From positions 1,426,001-1,490,000 of the forward strand of contig NZ_OU745391.1 of assembly GCF_916618895.1 (NCBI RefSeq): 64,000 bases of DNA, given 5' to 3'. The notes beneath the pieces are model-generated. The model made no database searches and was not told the origin of the DNA. It was given only the letters and a program-made list of their open reading frames with translations. The stretch comes from Pseudoclavibacter sp. Marseille-Q3772 (GTDB lineage Bacteria; Actinomycetota; Actinomycetes; Actinomycetales; Microbacteriaceae). Within the stretch, counting starts at the first letter, position 1. The number at the start of each line of letters is the position of its first letter. Shown piece after piece: positions 24,377-32,991 of this stretch. The translations under genes and the position numbers were made by a program.

Positions 24377-26895
24377 AGCTCTTCGCCCGCAATGAACAAA
24401 CCTCGCCTCCAGAGCGTCGTCAGCCGAAGGAACGTCGAGCGAAACCCACCGGTTCGATCGGTCAACTGTGGCGTGAGCAGCGCATGCTGCGTGAGCAGCC
24501 GCTGCGTTTCTGGTGGTCATTCGCGATCGTACTGGCGCTGCTGATTCCCTCGGTAATTGCGCATGAGCCCGTTTTCGGTCAGGGTGTTGGCCTGCGGGGC
24601 GCGGTATTCGGTGTGCTGCTCGGAGCACTCTTGGCACTCGCTGAAGCACTCTTCGCCTGGCGGTGGTGGCTAACGCTCAGCGTTGGCGTTCTTGTGTATT
24701 TCTTGCTCGGTGGTGTGATCGCGCTACCGATGACCGTTGGGCCATTTGGCGTGCCGACCGCACAGACTCTGCAGCTGCTCGCCGTGCAGTTGGTGCACGT
24801 GTGGAAGGACCTGCTCACGCTCGTACCGCCTGCAGCCACCTTCACCGGTCCGACCGTGCTCCCTTTTCTCATCTCATTCCTGCTGGCGTTCGCGGCGATG
24901 GCACTGGCATTCCGTGGGCGCTGGTTATTGGCAACGCTGCCGATTGCGGCGAACGTTATTATTGCGGCGGCATGGTCGGTGCCGTTCGCGCCGCATGCGC
25001 TGTGGTGGGGGATGGCCTTTGCGACCACAGTCGCCTGTTGGTGGGTGCTTTCAGCGGCATGGGATCGCCGTAATCGCGGTGAAGAGATCGTCGTCGGTCG
25101 CAAGGTTCGGGATGCGATCAAGGAGCAGGCGAGTGACGCCACCGGTGGCGGTATGCTCAGCGTCACCGAGCACACCCTCGAGCGACGGGAACGCGGAAGC
25201 CAGCGTGTGGCTGTGTCTTGGGTGCGTCAGCTCGTTGGGGTGGTTGGCACTCTTGGTGTCGGCGCACTGATCGCACTGTTGATCGTGCCCGCGTGGGGTG
25301 CCGGACAGCAGCGACACGTTCTGCGTGAGTATGTTTCGCCACCGTTGGACGTGCACGACTTGCCCACACCGCTGGAGTCGTTCCGTCATCTGAGTGCAGA
25401 CCTTGCTGATACTGAGTTGATGCAGGTCGAGGGGCTGCCCAATGGCGCCCGGGTTCGTTTTGCCACGATGGACCAGTACGACGGAGTGCGGTGGGGAGTT
25501 GCTCCGCCCGATAGCGACACCGCCGGGTTCTTCCAAGCTGGCGAAGTCCTCGCCCCGGGCTATAGCGATGTTGATCCCGAGGCCCGCATCCCGTTCGATG
25601 TGAACCTCTCCCTGGGGCAGCCAATTAACAGATGGATCCCGACCGTTGGACACCTGGAATCCGTCACGATGGCGTCGGCAGAGGTCGGTGCCGCGCTCTT
25701 CTACGACCGTGAGTTGCAGACTGCGCTGACCACCGCATCCGTACCGAGCCCGCTGGAATACAGCATGACCGGTTGGACGGAACCAAAGTGGACCGAGGGT
25801 CAGTTGTCCGGAGTTGGACTCGGTGGTTCCCCGGTGGCTAACTATGAGGGCGTCCCGGATGAGATTGGCTCGCTCGCGGCAGATATCACGCTGAATGCGA
25901 CATCACCACTTGATCGCGCCCGCGCCCTGGAGCGGTATTTCCGGGAGACCGGGTTCTACGCAAACGGAACTCAGGCCCCCTCACGGCCCGGCCACAGTTC
26001 GGGTCGGATCAATGAACTGCTCGAGGGTGACCAGATGATCGGTGACGATGAGCAGTACGCCACCGCCATGGCGATGACCGCTACGTCGCTTGGGATGCCT
26101 GCCCGCGTCGTCATGGGCGCGTATCCGAAGGAGTATGGCGAGGGTACAAAAACCATTACCGGTGACGATGTGCACGTGTGGGTTGAGATTCAGTTCCGAG
26201 GGGCTGGCTGGGTGCCGTTCGACCCCACGCCACCGAAGGATCAAACCCCACAGACCGAGAAGCCGGAGCCAAAATCTGTTCCGCAACCGCAGGTGCTGCA
26301 ACCGCCGGAACCACCGCGCGAGCCGCCGGAGTTACCGGCACACCACCGTGACCGCGAGCCGGACGATCCCGTCGAGCCGCCGTTTGAGTTCCCGTGGTTA
26401 GCCGTTGGTGGGTTTACGGCACTGGGCCTAGTAATTCTGCTACCGCTGTTGGGCGTACCGTTGTATAAATTGTGGCGTCGCCGGCAACGACGTCGCGGCA
26501 GCGGTCGCGACGGCATTCGCAGCGCCTGGCTCGAGGCATCGGACTATGCCAATGACACCGGTATGGAACTCGGTAGCAAGACCAGCACTGCATTAGAACG
26601 AGCCGAGATCATGGAAGCTCAGCGATCGCTTGACGGCACGGGAATTGCGCTTGCCCGAAAAGTCGGTGCAGCGGAGTTCTCCGGACAGCAGGTCACTGAC
26701 CAGCAGGTTGCTGAGGCTTGGGACGCAGAACAGGAGTTGCGCGCGGCATTACGGCCGAAGAAGGTTTGGGACCGTTATCGGGCGCGACTATCGTGGCGAA
26801 CGATTGGTAGACGGTCGCTACGCAAGCGCCCTGCCAAGCGATTCCGTCGCGCGCAACGCCGCCAGCGTCGCGCTGAGACACCGCCCGAGCAGTAG
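24373..26895 (+). CDS. Membrane transglutaminase-like protein lacking the catalytic Cys
   Basis: The product is 840 residues. The first ~250 hold about six membrane helices, with another helix near 280-305. The central extracytoplasmic region ends in a transglutaminase-like domain (about 510-620): GDDEQYATAMAMTATSLG, then DDVHVWVEIQF and GWVPFDPTPP. His601 and Asp617 match the catalytic positions, but the Cys position is Asp559, so thiol catalysis is not possible. A Pro-rich stretch follows, then one more helix (about 680-700) and a basic cytoplasmic tail with RRRQRRAE-like clusters. This domain order matches the TgpA/DUF3488 type. It may be a structural or substrate-binding pseudoenzyme. It sits in the MoxR-DUF58 operon. 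Confidence 0.87.
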   Translation: MKLFARNEQTSPPERRQPKERRAKPTGSIGQLWREQRMLREQPLRFWWSFAIVLALLIPSVIAHEPVFGQGVGLRGAVFGVLLGALLALAEALFAWRWWLTLSVGVLVYFLLGGVIALPMTVGPFGVPTAQTLQLLAVQLVHVWKDLLTLVPPAATFTGPTVLPFLISFLLAFAAMALAFRGRWLLATLPIAANVIIAAAWSVPFAPHALWWGMAFATTVACWWVLSAAWDRRNRGEEIVVGRKVRDAIKEQASDATGGGMLSVTEHTLERRERGSQRVAVSWVRQLVGVVGTLGVGALIALLIVPAWGAGQQRHVLREYVSPPLDVHDLPTPLESFRHLSADLADTELMQVEGLPNGARVRFATMDQYDGVRWGVAPPDSDTAGFFQAGEVLAPGYSDVDPEARIPFDVNLSLGQPINRWIPTVGHLESVTMASAEVGAALFYDRELQTALTTASVPSPLEYSMTGWTEPKWTEGQLSGVGLGGSPVANYEGVPDEIGSLAADITLNATSPLDRARALERYFRETGFYANGTQAPSRPGHSSGRINELLEGDQMIGDDEQYATAMAMTATSLGMPARVVMGAYPKEYGEGTKTITGDDVHVWVEIQFRGAGWVPFDPTPPKDQTPQTEKPEPKSVPQPQVLQPPEPPREPPELPAHHRDREPDDPVEPPFEFPWLAVGGFTALGLVILLPLLGVPLYKLWRRRQRRRGSGRDGIRSAWLEASDYANDTGMELGSKTSTALERAEIMEAQRSLDGTGIALARKVGAAEFSGQQVTDQQVAEAWDAEQELRAALRPKKVWDRYRARLSWRTIGRRSLRKRPAKRFRRAQRRQRRAETPPEQ

Positions 26896-26897
26896 GA

Positions 26898-28406
26898 GTG
26901 CCGTTGAAGCAGCATGCAGATCCCCGCGGTCCGGAGATTCCCGGATACCAGTGGAGTTCCTACATCGGGCGCGGCGGCAGCGCCGATGTACATCGTTACC
27001 GGCAGCAATCTCCCGACCGTGAAGTTGCGATCAAGGTGCTGCGACCTCGAGTCGGTTACGAGGCTGAGGCAATGATGCGCCGTGAGGCGAACGTGTTGGC
27101 GCAAGTATCGAACCACCCGGGTATCGTCTCCCTATTCGCGACCGGACGTACGCGGGATGGTGCTACGTGGATGGCGCTCGAACTGTGCCAACCGCCGCGA
27201 TGGCAGCGCGGTGGTGGGGTGCTGCCGATCGCGGAGGTGCTGAGGTCTGGTGTGGTGCTCGCCGGCGCGCTCGCAACGCTGCACGGTGTCGGCATTGTTC
27301 ACCGCGATGTAAAACCGTCCAATGTCCTTGTTTCTGAGTTCGGGGGACCCGTGCTCACCGACTTCGGCATTGCCGGCGCAGTGGGAATGCCGCTTCGTCA
27401 CGGGGAAGGTGGCCTATCGATTCCGTGGGCGGCACCAGAAGTGCATATGGCTCAGGCTGAGGTCGGGTCACCCCAGGATGTGTTCTCGTTGGCGGCGACA
27501 CTGTGGACCTGGCTATCGGGGGCGTCGCCCTTCGAGATCATGAACGGAGATAACTCCCGCGGTGCACTCATTGGCCGTGTGATGGGCGGTCAGCTGCGGA
27601 GCATCGGCCGCCGTGATGTGCCGCCGGGACTCGAAGAGGTGCTTCGCCACGGTCTCGCGCGTGAGGCATCACAGCGACCATCCGCCGCGGACTTCGGGCG
27701 AATGCTGCAACGCCAGCAGCGAGCGCTGGGATTATCAGAAACTGAACTAGAGATCCGACAGGTTGGCGATAGTGCGACCGCCCGCGCTGCGGTGACCGCA
27801 TCCGATGATCCGGATGCAACCAGGCTGCGGCCGGTTGCGGTGGTTTCGAGCGATACCACGAGCAGCGGCACCACGCTTCGGCGGTCGTTCGAGTTTTCGG
27901 AGCAGGGGTCCCGACACACAACTACGGGCCAGTCGATCAGTCGATGGGATACGACCGGCCAGACCACATCCACACACAGCGGCCGCCGGGGACCGAGCGC
28001 CATCGGTATTTTCGTTGCGGTTTTTGCGGGCGTGCTCGTCGCCGGTGCGCTGCTACTCACCCTATTGCTCGGTGGGGGATGGACGATGGCACCAGAAGCT
28101 CCCCAAGAAGAGCGACCTCCGGTGGATGCGGTAAGCGAGCAGGTGCCCAGCGTCCGCGAATTGACCGTCCTGATTGAGGGTGATCGTCTCGTCGCGTCGT
28201 GGCGGGCCCCGGACAAGTTGCCGGCCACGAACGGTGCGCATTTCGGGTTCACGATCTCTCGTGCGGGTGAGGATGAGCACACGGATGTAACCGATCAGAC
28301 GAGCGTTTCGTTCCCCGCCGTATCCGGATCGAACTGCATCGAGGTCTGGACACGAGGTGCCGGAGGGGCAATGTCAAAGCCGCAACAAGCTTGTGTTACC
28401 AACTAG
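26898..28406 (+). CDS. Transmembrane Ser/Thr protein kinase (PknB-like kinase domain)
   Basis: The frame gives 502 residues from GTG at 26898; a TTG at 26904 has a better-spaced AGGAG site and may be the real start. Kinase landmarks are a Gly-rich loop IGRGGSADVH, VAIKVL (catalytic Lys), HRDVKPSN with Asp137, DFG at 155-157, and a short activation loop. A Thr/Ser-rich linker follows, with patches such as DPDATRLRPV that look like phosphorylation sites. Then come one membrane helix (about 370-395) and a small external FN3-like domain. It closes the operon started by the giant protein. Two FHA proteins in the locus are plausible readers. No PP2C phosphatase is in the window. Confidence 0.93.
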   Translation: MPLKQHADPRGPEIPGYQWSSYIGRGGSADVHRYRQQSPDREVAIKVLRPRVGYEAEAMMRREANVLAQVSNHPGIVSLFATGRTRDGATWMALELCQPPRWQRGGGVLPIAEVLRSGVVLAGALATLHGVGIVHRDVKPSNVLVSEFGGPVLTDFGIAGAVGMPLRHGEGGLSIPWAAPEVHMAQAEVGSPQDVFSLAATLWTWLSGASPFEIMNGDNSRGALIGRVMGGQLRSIGRRDVPPGLEEVLRHGLAREASQRPSAADFGRMLQRQQRALGLSETELEIRQVGDSATARAAVTASDDPDATRLRPVAVVSSDTTSSGTTLRRSFEFSEQGSRHTTTGQSISRWDTTGQTTSTHSGRRGPSAIGIFVAVFAGVLVAGALLLTLLLGGGWTMAPEAPQEERPPVDAVSEQVPSVRELTVLIEGDRLVASWRAPDKLPATNGAHFGFTISRAGEDEHTDVTDQTSVSFPAVSGSNCIEVWTRGAGGAMSKPQQACVTN

Positions 28407-28592
28407 TTTCCATGTGGTTTCGCGGCTGCTGACTAGTGACGTACAACTCTGGTATGACATCGCTGTGAGGCTAGGTGAACGTTAATAAATAGACGTGCTT
28501 TGTTTACCTGGTTTCGTAAGGATTTCGCGTGCATGACTTCAGGCCAGGAGATCACGCCGCTCCTGGTGAGTAACGCTTGAAAGGGGACCAGC

Positions 28593-29213
28593 GTGAGTGG
28601 TAAGCAGACCGAGGTGGTGCAGAGTGGTATCCGCGGTGCGACGACGCGCCTGGATTCCTCGCACGGATACTCCACCAATAGCCACAGCGAAATGCAGACC
28701 GTGCGACTTCGCCAGAACACCACAAAGTGGGCGGTAATGGCGGAAACGCAAGAGTCCATGATGAGAAGTCAATCTGTATCCGATGGGCTCAACAACACCA
28801 TCGACCAGATCATCAAAACGATTGAAGACTTCAAGACTCGGGTAGAGCAGACTCGCGATGAGTTCGCAGACACTGATGAAGCGCGCCGCTCACGGTTCGC
28901 CGAACGGATCAGCAGTGTTGGTGGCGAGGGGCTCGATAAGTATGACGACGGTTCATACGACAAGCTCAATGAGTTTGGTCGGCTCATTAATGGAACCGGG
29001 TTTCCGCCCCTGCCGTTGGGTGGCCCCACGTTCTTTGATTCGCCGCGAGTCGCGGAGGGTCAGGGTGTGGACTCATCGGGATCGAACGCCGACCCAGCGG
29101 CACCGAGCACAGATTCACCTTCCGGCGCGAACACGCCATCGGGCACCCCGAGTGGCGGCGATGCCGACGAGACACAACGAACCCCGAACGGCAACCAATC
29201 AGCTGACCTGTAG
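28593..29213 (+). CDS. Helical protein with WXG-like tail motif, candidate type VII substrate
   Basis: The 206-residue product starts at GTG with an AAAGGGGA site. Residues ~35-105 form two helices with many Gln/Met/Thr and end in F91-A-D-T-D95 followed by EARRSRF, the same pattern as in the two WXG100 proteins nearby. A canonical W-x-G is not present (KWAVMAE is the nearest). Residues ~105-140 are aromatic/Gly-rich and the last ~65 are disordered, rich in Ser, Pro, Gly and Asp. It is 30 bases upstream of the 587-residue gene and likely in one transcript. Role as substrate or co-export partner is inferred. Confidence 0.65.
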   Translation: MSGKQTEVVQSGIRGATTRLDSSHGYSTNSHSEMQTVRLRQNTTKWAVMAETQESMMRSQSVSDGLNNTIDQIIKTIEDFKTRVEQTRDEFADTDEARRSRFAERISSVGGEGLDKYDDGSYDKLNEFGRLINGTGFPPLPLGGPTFFDSPRVAEGQGVDSSGSNADPAAPSTDSPSGANTPSGTPSGGDADETQRTPNGNQSADL

Positions 29214-29243
29214 TGGGCGAGCGTTAAGGCAAAGGAGAGACAC

Positions 29244-31007
29244 ATGGGCGTATATGCAACGCGACTGAGTCAAGTGATGCTCGCACAGACCTCGCTGTTC
29301 GAGCAGGACAAGCAGGCATTGAACACCGCTGCGGAGCGGCTCGAGGATGCTGCACGCGAGTTTGACCAGTTGAAGGCAATTGAGTCGATGTTCGGTGGCG
29401 ACACCGATGTCGCCATCCGCGACACCGCAAGCAAGATTACGCGTGTTATTGAGGCGACGCAGCGCGATATCGTCACCATGAAGAACGCTACGGAAGACGG
29501 TCGGCTCGGGATCGACGCGGCACGGCAGGCGTATCAGTCGCTACCGTCCGCGCAGCCGAACTTGATCGAACAAGCGCTGGGCACTGCGATGAAGGTATTC
29601 GTCCCCGGGCTCGGCATCATTGCCGGTAATGCCTTCTTGCAGTTCGTTACTGCTGCCCGTGAAGCCGAGCGCGAACGTCAAGCTATGCAAGCGCTGATGA
29701 AGCTACGTGGAGACATGGCCGACTATCACTGGAAGCTGCCGTTGGCAGACCGAGCTGACCTGTCGATTGGCCGTGATGGGGAACAGGACAACTCCTCGAG
29801 CGCCCCGGGCGACGGTTCGGGTAACGGTAGCGGTAGCGGTAACGGTACAGGCAGTGGAAATGGTCCTGGTGCTTTGCCTAGCAGCATCATGAACGGTGTG
29901 GCGCGGGCAACCACAAATATGGGTGATGCGGCAGTCAACCGACTCGCGGATGCTGCCGTTAACGGGGAGCTGTCCCCTGCGGAGCGAGTGCGCCAAGCGA
30001 TTGACAATGGCCTGAACTCGATTGCCTACGATGAAATCGCCGGTGTGGATTCGCAGAACGGTTACCCCGGCATTGTCGCCCCGAAGTCTCCGTTGCCGAG
30101 CACCGACCAGTGGCCGTTCGATGTCTACCACCCCGGTGACATCAACCGTGACGGTCCGCTGCAGGGTGGCTACCGAGTAAATCTTGATTCCAGCCAGTTC
30201 GAGATGCCACGCGACCCGATGCTGCGCAGCACTATCGAAGAGGGTAAGCACCAGCTCGGAGGGCAGCTTGGCGCACTCGGCGTCTCCGGCGCAGCCCTTG
30301 GTGCGGGTGCGCTGGCAGTAGGCGCAGCTCGCGGCGGTGCTATCACCGGTGGTGCGGTGCCTGGCGGGGCGATGGGAGGTTTCGCCGGTGGTGCTCCGGG
30401 TGCTGCCGGTGGTGCCGGTGCGGCATCCGGCCGGGGCGCTGGAGCAGTCGGCGGTCGCCCGATGATGATGGGTGGTATGGCCGGTGGTGCTCCGGGCGCT
30501 GCTGGTGGTGCGAGCGATAAGAAGGGCCAGAAGTCCGGCGGACGTCTTGGTGCGGGGCGCGGTGGTGCGGCCCGTGCCGGTGGTGGAATCGGAGCCGGTG
30601 CCCGTGGTGGTGCGGCTGCTGGCGCACGCGGTGGCATGATGGGCGGTATGGCTGGCGGCGCTCAGGGCGCAGGTGGCGCAAACGATAAGAAGAGCCAGAA
30701 GTCTGCAAACCGTCTAGGCGGCGGTGGCGCCCGTGGTGGTGCCGCCGGTGCCCGCGGTGCGGCATCCGGCGCTGGAGCTCGTGGTGGTGCGGCTGCTGGC
30801 GCACGAGGCGGCATGATGGGTGCCGGCATGATGGGTGCCGGCCGTGGTTCCGATGAGAAGCGCGAACGCGAGAATCGCTCGTACGGCTCCTCCGGTGTCG
30901 AGTTCTTCGATATGTCCGAAGAGCAGCAGCTGGATGCGGCAGGTCGCTCGGGTAAGGCCGGCGGCAAGGTCATTCAGGTCGTTGAGAAAGACGACAGCCG
31001 CTGGTAA
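29244..31007 (+). CDS. Gly/Ala-rich repeat protein with helical N-terminus, candidate type VII substrate
   Basis: The product is 587 residues, with an AAAGGAGAG site before the ATG. Residues 1-165 are helical like LXG/WXG-type export domains and include one hydrophobic segment (VFVPGLGIIAGNAFLQFV, about 112-130). Residues 180-340 are polar with a Gly/Ser/Asn spacer. Residues 345-550 are Gly/Ala/Arg-rich with Met-Met-Gly-Gly units and two copies of a ~59-residue block carrying DKKxQKS. The tail is acidic, then basic. Composition recalls mycobacterial PE_PGRS/PPE proteins, but no PE or PPE domain is present. A strong terminator follows directly. Surface location is an inference. Confidence 0.7.
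   Translation: MGVYATRLSQVMLAQTSLFEQDKQALNTAAERLEDAAREFDQLKAIESMFGGDTDVAIRDTASKITRVIEATQRDIVTMKNATEDGRLGIDAARQAYQSLPSAQPNLIEQALGTAMKVFVPGLGIIAGNAFLQFVTAAREAERERQAMQALMKLRGDMADYHWKLPLADRADLSIGRDGEQDNSSSAPGDGSGNGSGSGNGTGSGNGPGALPSSIMNGVARATTNMGDAAVNRLADAAVNGELSPAERVRQAIDNGLNSIAYDEIAGVDSQNGYPGIVAPKSPLPSTDQWPFDVYHPGDINRDGPLQGGYRVNLDSSQFEMPRDPMLRSTIEEGKHQLGGQLGALGVSGAALGAGALAVGAARGGAITGGAVPGGAMGGFAGGAPGAAGGAGAASGRGAGAVGGRPMMMGGMAGGAPGAAGGASDKKGQKSGGRLGAGRGGAARAGGGIGAGARGGAAAGARGGMMGGMAGGAQGAGGANDKKSQKSANRLGGGGARGGAAGARGAASGAGARGGAAAGARGGMMGAGMMGAGRGSDEKRERENRSYGSSGVEFFDMSEEQQLDAAGRSGKAGGKVIQVVEKDDSRW
30474..30830 (+). repeat. Two-copy in-frame direct repeat in the Gly/Ala-rich gene
   Basis: Blocks of about 177 bases repeat with divergence. 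A 26-base run within it is identical at 30603-30628 and 30780-30805, and encodes ARGGAAAGA. The earlier half encodes GGMAGGA, then a lysine-rich DKKxQKS. It shows recent internal duplication. Confidence 0.7.
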
Positions 31008-31026
31008 CGCGCGCAAGTAAATTACG

Positions 31027-31068
31027 CGGATCCTGCCGCTTCCTCGAATGGGGGAGCGGCAGGATCCG
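31027..31068 (+). terminator. Strong terminator hairpin after the Gly/Ala-rich gene
   Basis: A perfect 14-bp inverted repeat, CGGATCCTGCCGCT (31027-31040) with 31055-31068, has a 14-base loop. It separates the 28593-31007 pair from the mycosin-esx group. The T-run is weak. Confidence 0.75.
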
Positions 31069-31087
31069 TTAACGGGAAGTATTCATC

Positions 31088-32464
31088 ATGTTCCCTATGA
31101 ACTCACTACTGCGTGCAATCGGATCCCTGGCGGCACCCCTGTTCCTCGGTACCACTCTGGCGGTTACCGGATCTGGTGGGGCTGCGGCAACGGCAGCCTC
31201 AACAGACCAACCGAACTGGCATATTGAAGCGTTTGGGTACCAGCAGCTGCACGCTGAGGGGTACACCGGCGAGGGGGTTACCATTGCCATCTCGGAAGCC
31301 GGTATTGACCTCAACGCGCCAGATCTGCAGGGTGCGGATATTGAGTATGTGCCACTGCCCGAGCAGTGCGTCGACCCAAACCTGCCAGAGAAATTCGTGA
31401 ACCACGGCAGTATGGTTGCCGCAACTATCGTCGGTCAGGGCGGCGAAGGAAACGTTCAGGGGATCGCTCCCGACGCAAAGCTGATCGTCTACCAAGCAGG
31501 GACAGGTAACGGACCGGGTGCGGATAGCCCCGAATGCAGCCCTACGGCCGCAGACGTTTCGGGACGGGTCTTTCACGCTGCCGAGGCCGGTGCCGATGTC
31601 GTTAGCCTGTCGTTTAACTTCCTCGACGACACGGCCGTCGCATATTTGACCATGCGCGATATTCCGGTATTCGAATCCGGCGGTAACTTGAAGGAAACGA
31701 CATCCTCGTTCGCTCCGGGGTCAATCGCACTTGGTGCGCATGACGCTCAGGGTAAGGTTCCCGAGTGGAGCGCAACGGGAGCGGATGTGTCACTCGTAGC
31801 TCCGGGCGTCGACCTGTATATGCGCCCTTCAGGGTCGGATGCTCCGCTCGAGAAGACGGCCGGTACAAGTTTGTCGGCGCCGATTGCAGCAGCAACGCTC
31901 GCACTGGGCAAGCAGAAGTATCCGGAGGCAAGTGGACATCAGCTGGCACAGTCGCTGGCGCGTAATACTGTCGCCGGCAATCCCGACTTGCAACGGGTGA
32001 GCGATACCGAGGGTTACGGGGCTATTGACGCAATCAAGTTCATGGACGCCGACCCAACCCAGTACCCGGATGAGCCCCCATTTGCGCACAAAGAGGGGTA
32101 CCAAGGTGCCGACGACTGGCAGGGCGCGGAGGATGTGTTGATGGGCATGCATCCGAACCCCGGTGATGACCTCAACGACTACAAGGAAGGGGCTGGCCCC
32201 AATCCCGCCGTCCTCAAGTGGGTGCCCGAAGATAAGAAACAGTTTGTCGGCGCTGCGCCGGATGCTGCTTATTGGAATGAGCACGGCGGAAATTCGGATG
32301 AAAGTCAAGGGGATAACAAGCAGAATCATTCCCAAGCATCATCTGAAGCTGGGAATTCAGTTAACGGAATGCAAACGCTCATTATCGGGATTATTGCCGC
32401 GGTAGTGCTCGGGGTCATTTTGGTGGCTCTGGCGGTGCTATTGAAGCGGCGTAGATCCGCGTAA
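31088..32464 (+). CDS. Mycosin-like subtilase with catalytic Asp replaced by Glu
   Basis: The product is 458 residues, preceded by GGGAAG 8 bases before the ATG. It has an N-terminal signal-like helix (about 5-30), a subtilase domain (about 45-330), a hydrophilic linker and a C-terminal membrane helix (about 430-452) with a basic KRRRSA tail: the mycosin layout. His106 (NHGSMVAA), Asn200 (GGN) and Ser261 (GTSLSAP) are in place, but the position of the catalytic Asp (usually xIDTG) reads ISEAG with Glu70. Activity may be low, altered or absent. It lies upstream of the WXG100 pair with no terminator between. With the fused mycosin at 8472, the locus carries two. Confidence 0.87.
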   Translation: MFPMNSLLRAIGSLAAPLFLGTTLAVTGSGGAAATAASTDQPNWHIEAFGYQQLHAEGYTGEGVTIAISEAGIDLNAPDLQGADIEYVPLPEQCVDPNLPEKFVNHGSMVAATIVGQGGEGNVQGIAPDAKLIVYQAGTGNGPGADSPECSPTAADVSGRVFHAAEAGADVVSLSFNFLDDTAVAYLTMRDIPVFESGGNLKETTSSFAPGSIALGAHDAQGKVPEWSATGADVSLVAPGVDLYMRPSGSDAPLEKTAGTSLSAPIAAATLALGKQKYPEASGHQLAQSLARNTVAGNPDLQRVSDTEGYGAIDAIKFMDADPTQYPDEPPFAHKEGYQGADDWQGAEDVLMGMHPNPGDDLNDYKEGAGPNPAVLKWVPEDKKQFVGAAPDAAYWNEHGGNSDESQGDNKQNHSQASSEAGNSVNGMQTLIIGIIAAVVLGVILVALAVLLKRRRSA

Positions 32465-32529
32465 ACATGCGGAACTGAACGTGCGAGTAATACTTTAGAC
32501 GGACATATTCAAATATCAGAACGAATCAT

Positions 32530-32557
32530 TCGACAGGTCATCTTCGGTTCGTATACT
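32530..32557 (+). promoter_or_regulatory. Promoter of the WXG100 gene pair
   Basis: TCGACA (32530-32535) and TATACT (32552-32557) match the -35 and -10 consensus at five of six positions each, with a 16-base spacer. They lie 62 bases before the first WXG100 start codon. The neighbouring GAACGAATCA appears twice (about 32518 and 32586) and could be an operator. Confidence 0.65.
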
Positions 32558-32619
32558 GCCCGTGTTCTGCTTGAACACTATGACCACCGAACGAATCACT
32601 ACAACAATTGAGGTGAATC

Positions 32620-32955
32620 ATGTCGCAACAAACCTTTACCGGCGAAGGCGCCATTGAAGCTGGTGCCGCAGCCGCAGACGACGCACGCCAGGACCTTTCG
32701 AGCAACGTTTCGCGTCTCCAGAGCGAGATGGAAAGCATCCGCGGTCAGTTCCAGGGTGCTGCCGCCAACGCATTCCAGCAGGCTGTAAGCAGCTGGCGCG
32801 ATAACGCCGAGAAGATCATCTCGACGCTCGACCAGTTCTCGTCTGACCTCCGCGGTACCCAGACCGACATCAACACCACCGACGAAGACCGTGCTTCGCG
32901 CCTGCAGCAGCAGGAGTCGGACGGTTTCGTTAACTTCAGCTACCCGGGCGCCTAA
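32620..32955 (+). CDS. WXG100-family protein (EsxA-like), FQG variant
   Basis: This 111-residue helical-hairpin protein has a GAGGTG site 7 bases before the ATG. The turn motif is F44-Q-G46 in place of W-x-G. Helix 2 ends with I84-N-T-T-D88 and EDRASRL, a position equivalent to the YxxxD/E export motif of mycobacterial Esx partners. A 15-residue tail follows. It is cotranscribed with the second WXG100 gene 36 bases downstream, so the two are probably a secreted heterodimer. It contains no Cys and no signal peptide, as usual for the family. Confidence 0.9.
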   Translation: MSQQTFTGEGAIEAGAAAADDARQDLSSNVSRLQSEMESIRGQFQGAAANAFQQAVSSWRDNAEKIISTLDQFSSDLRGTQTDINTTDEDRASRLQQQESDGFVNFSYPGA

Positions 32956-32991
32956 GCCCCTCGTAAGACTCGGAATTAGGAGACGATTACC

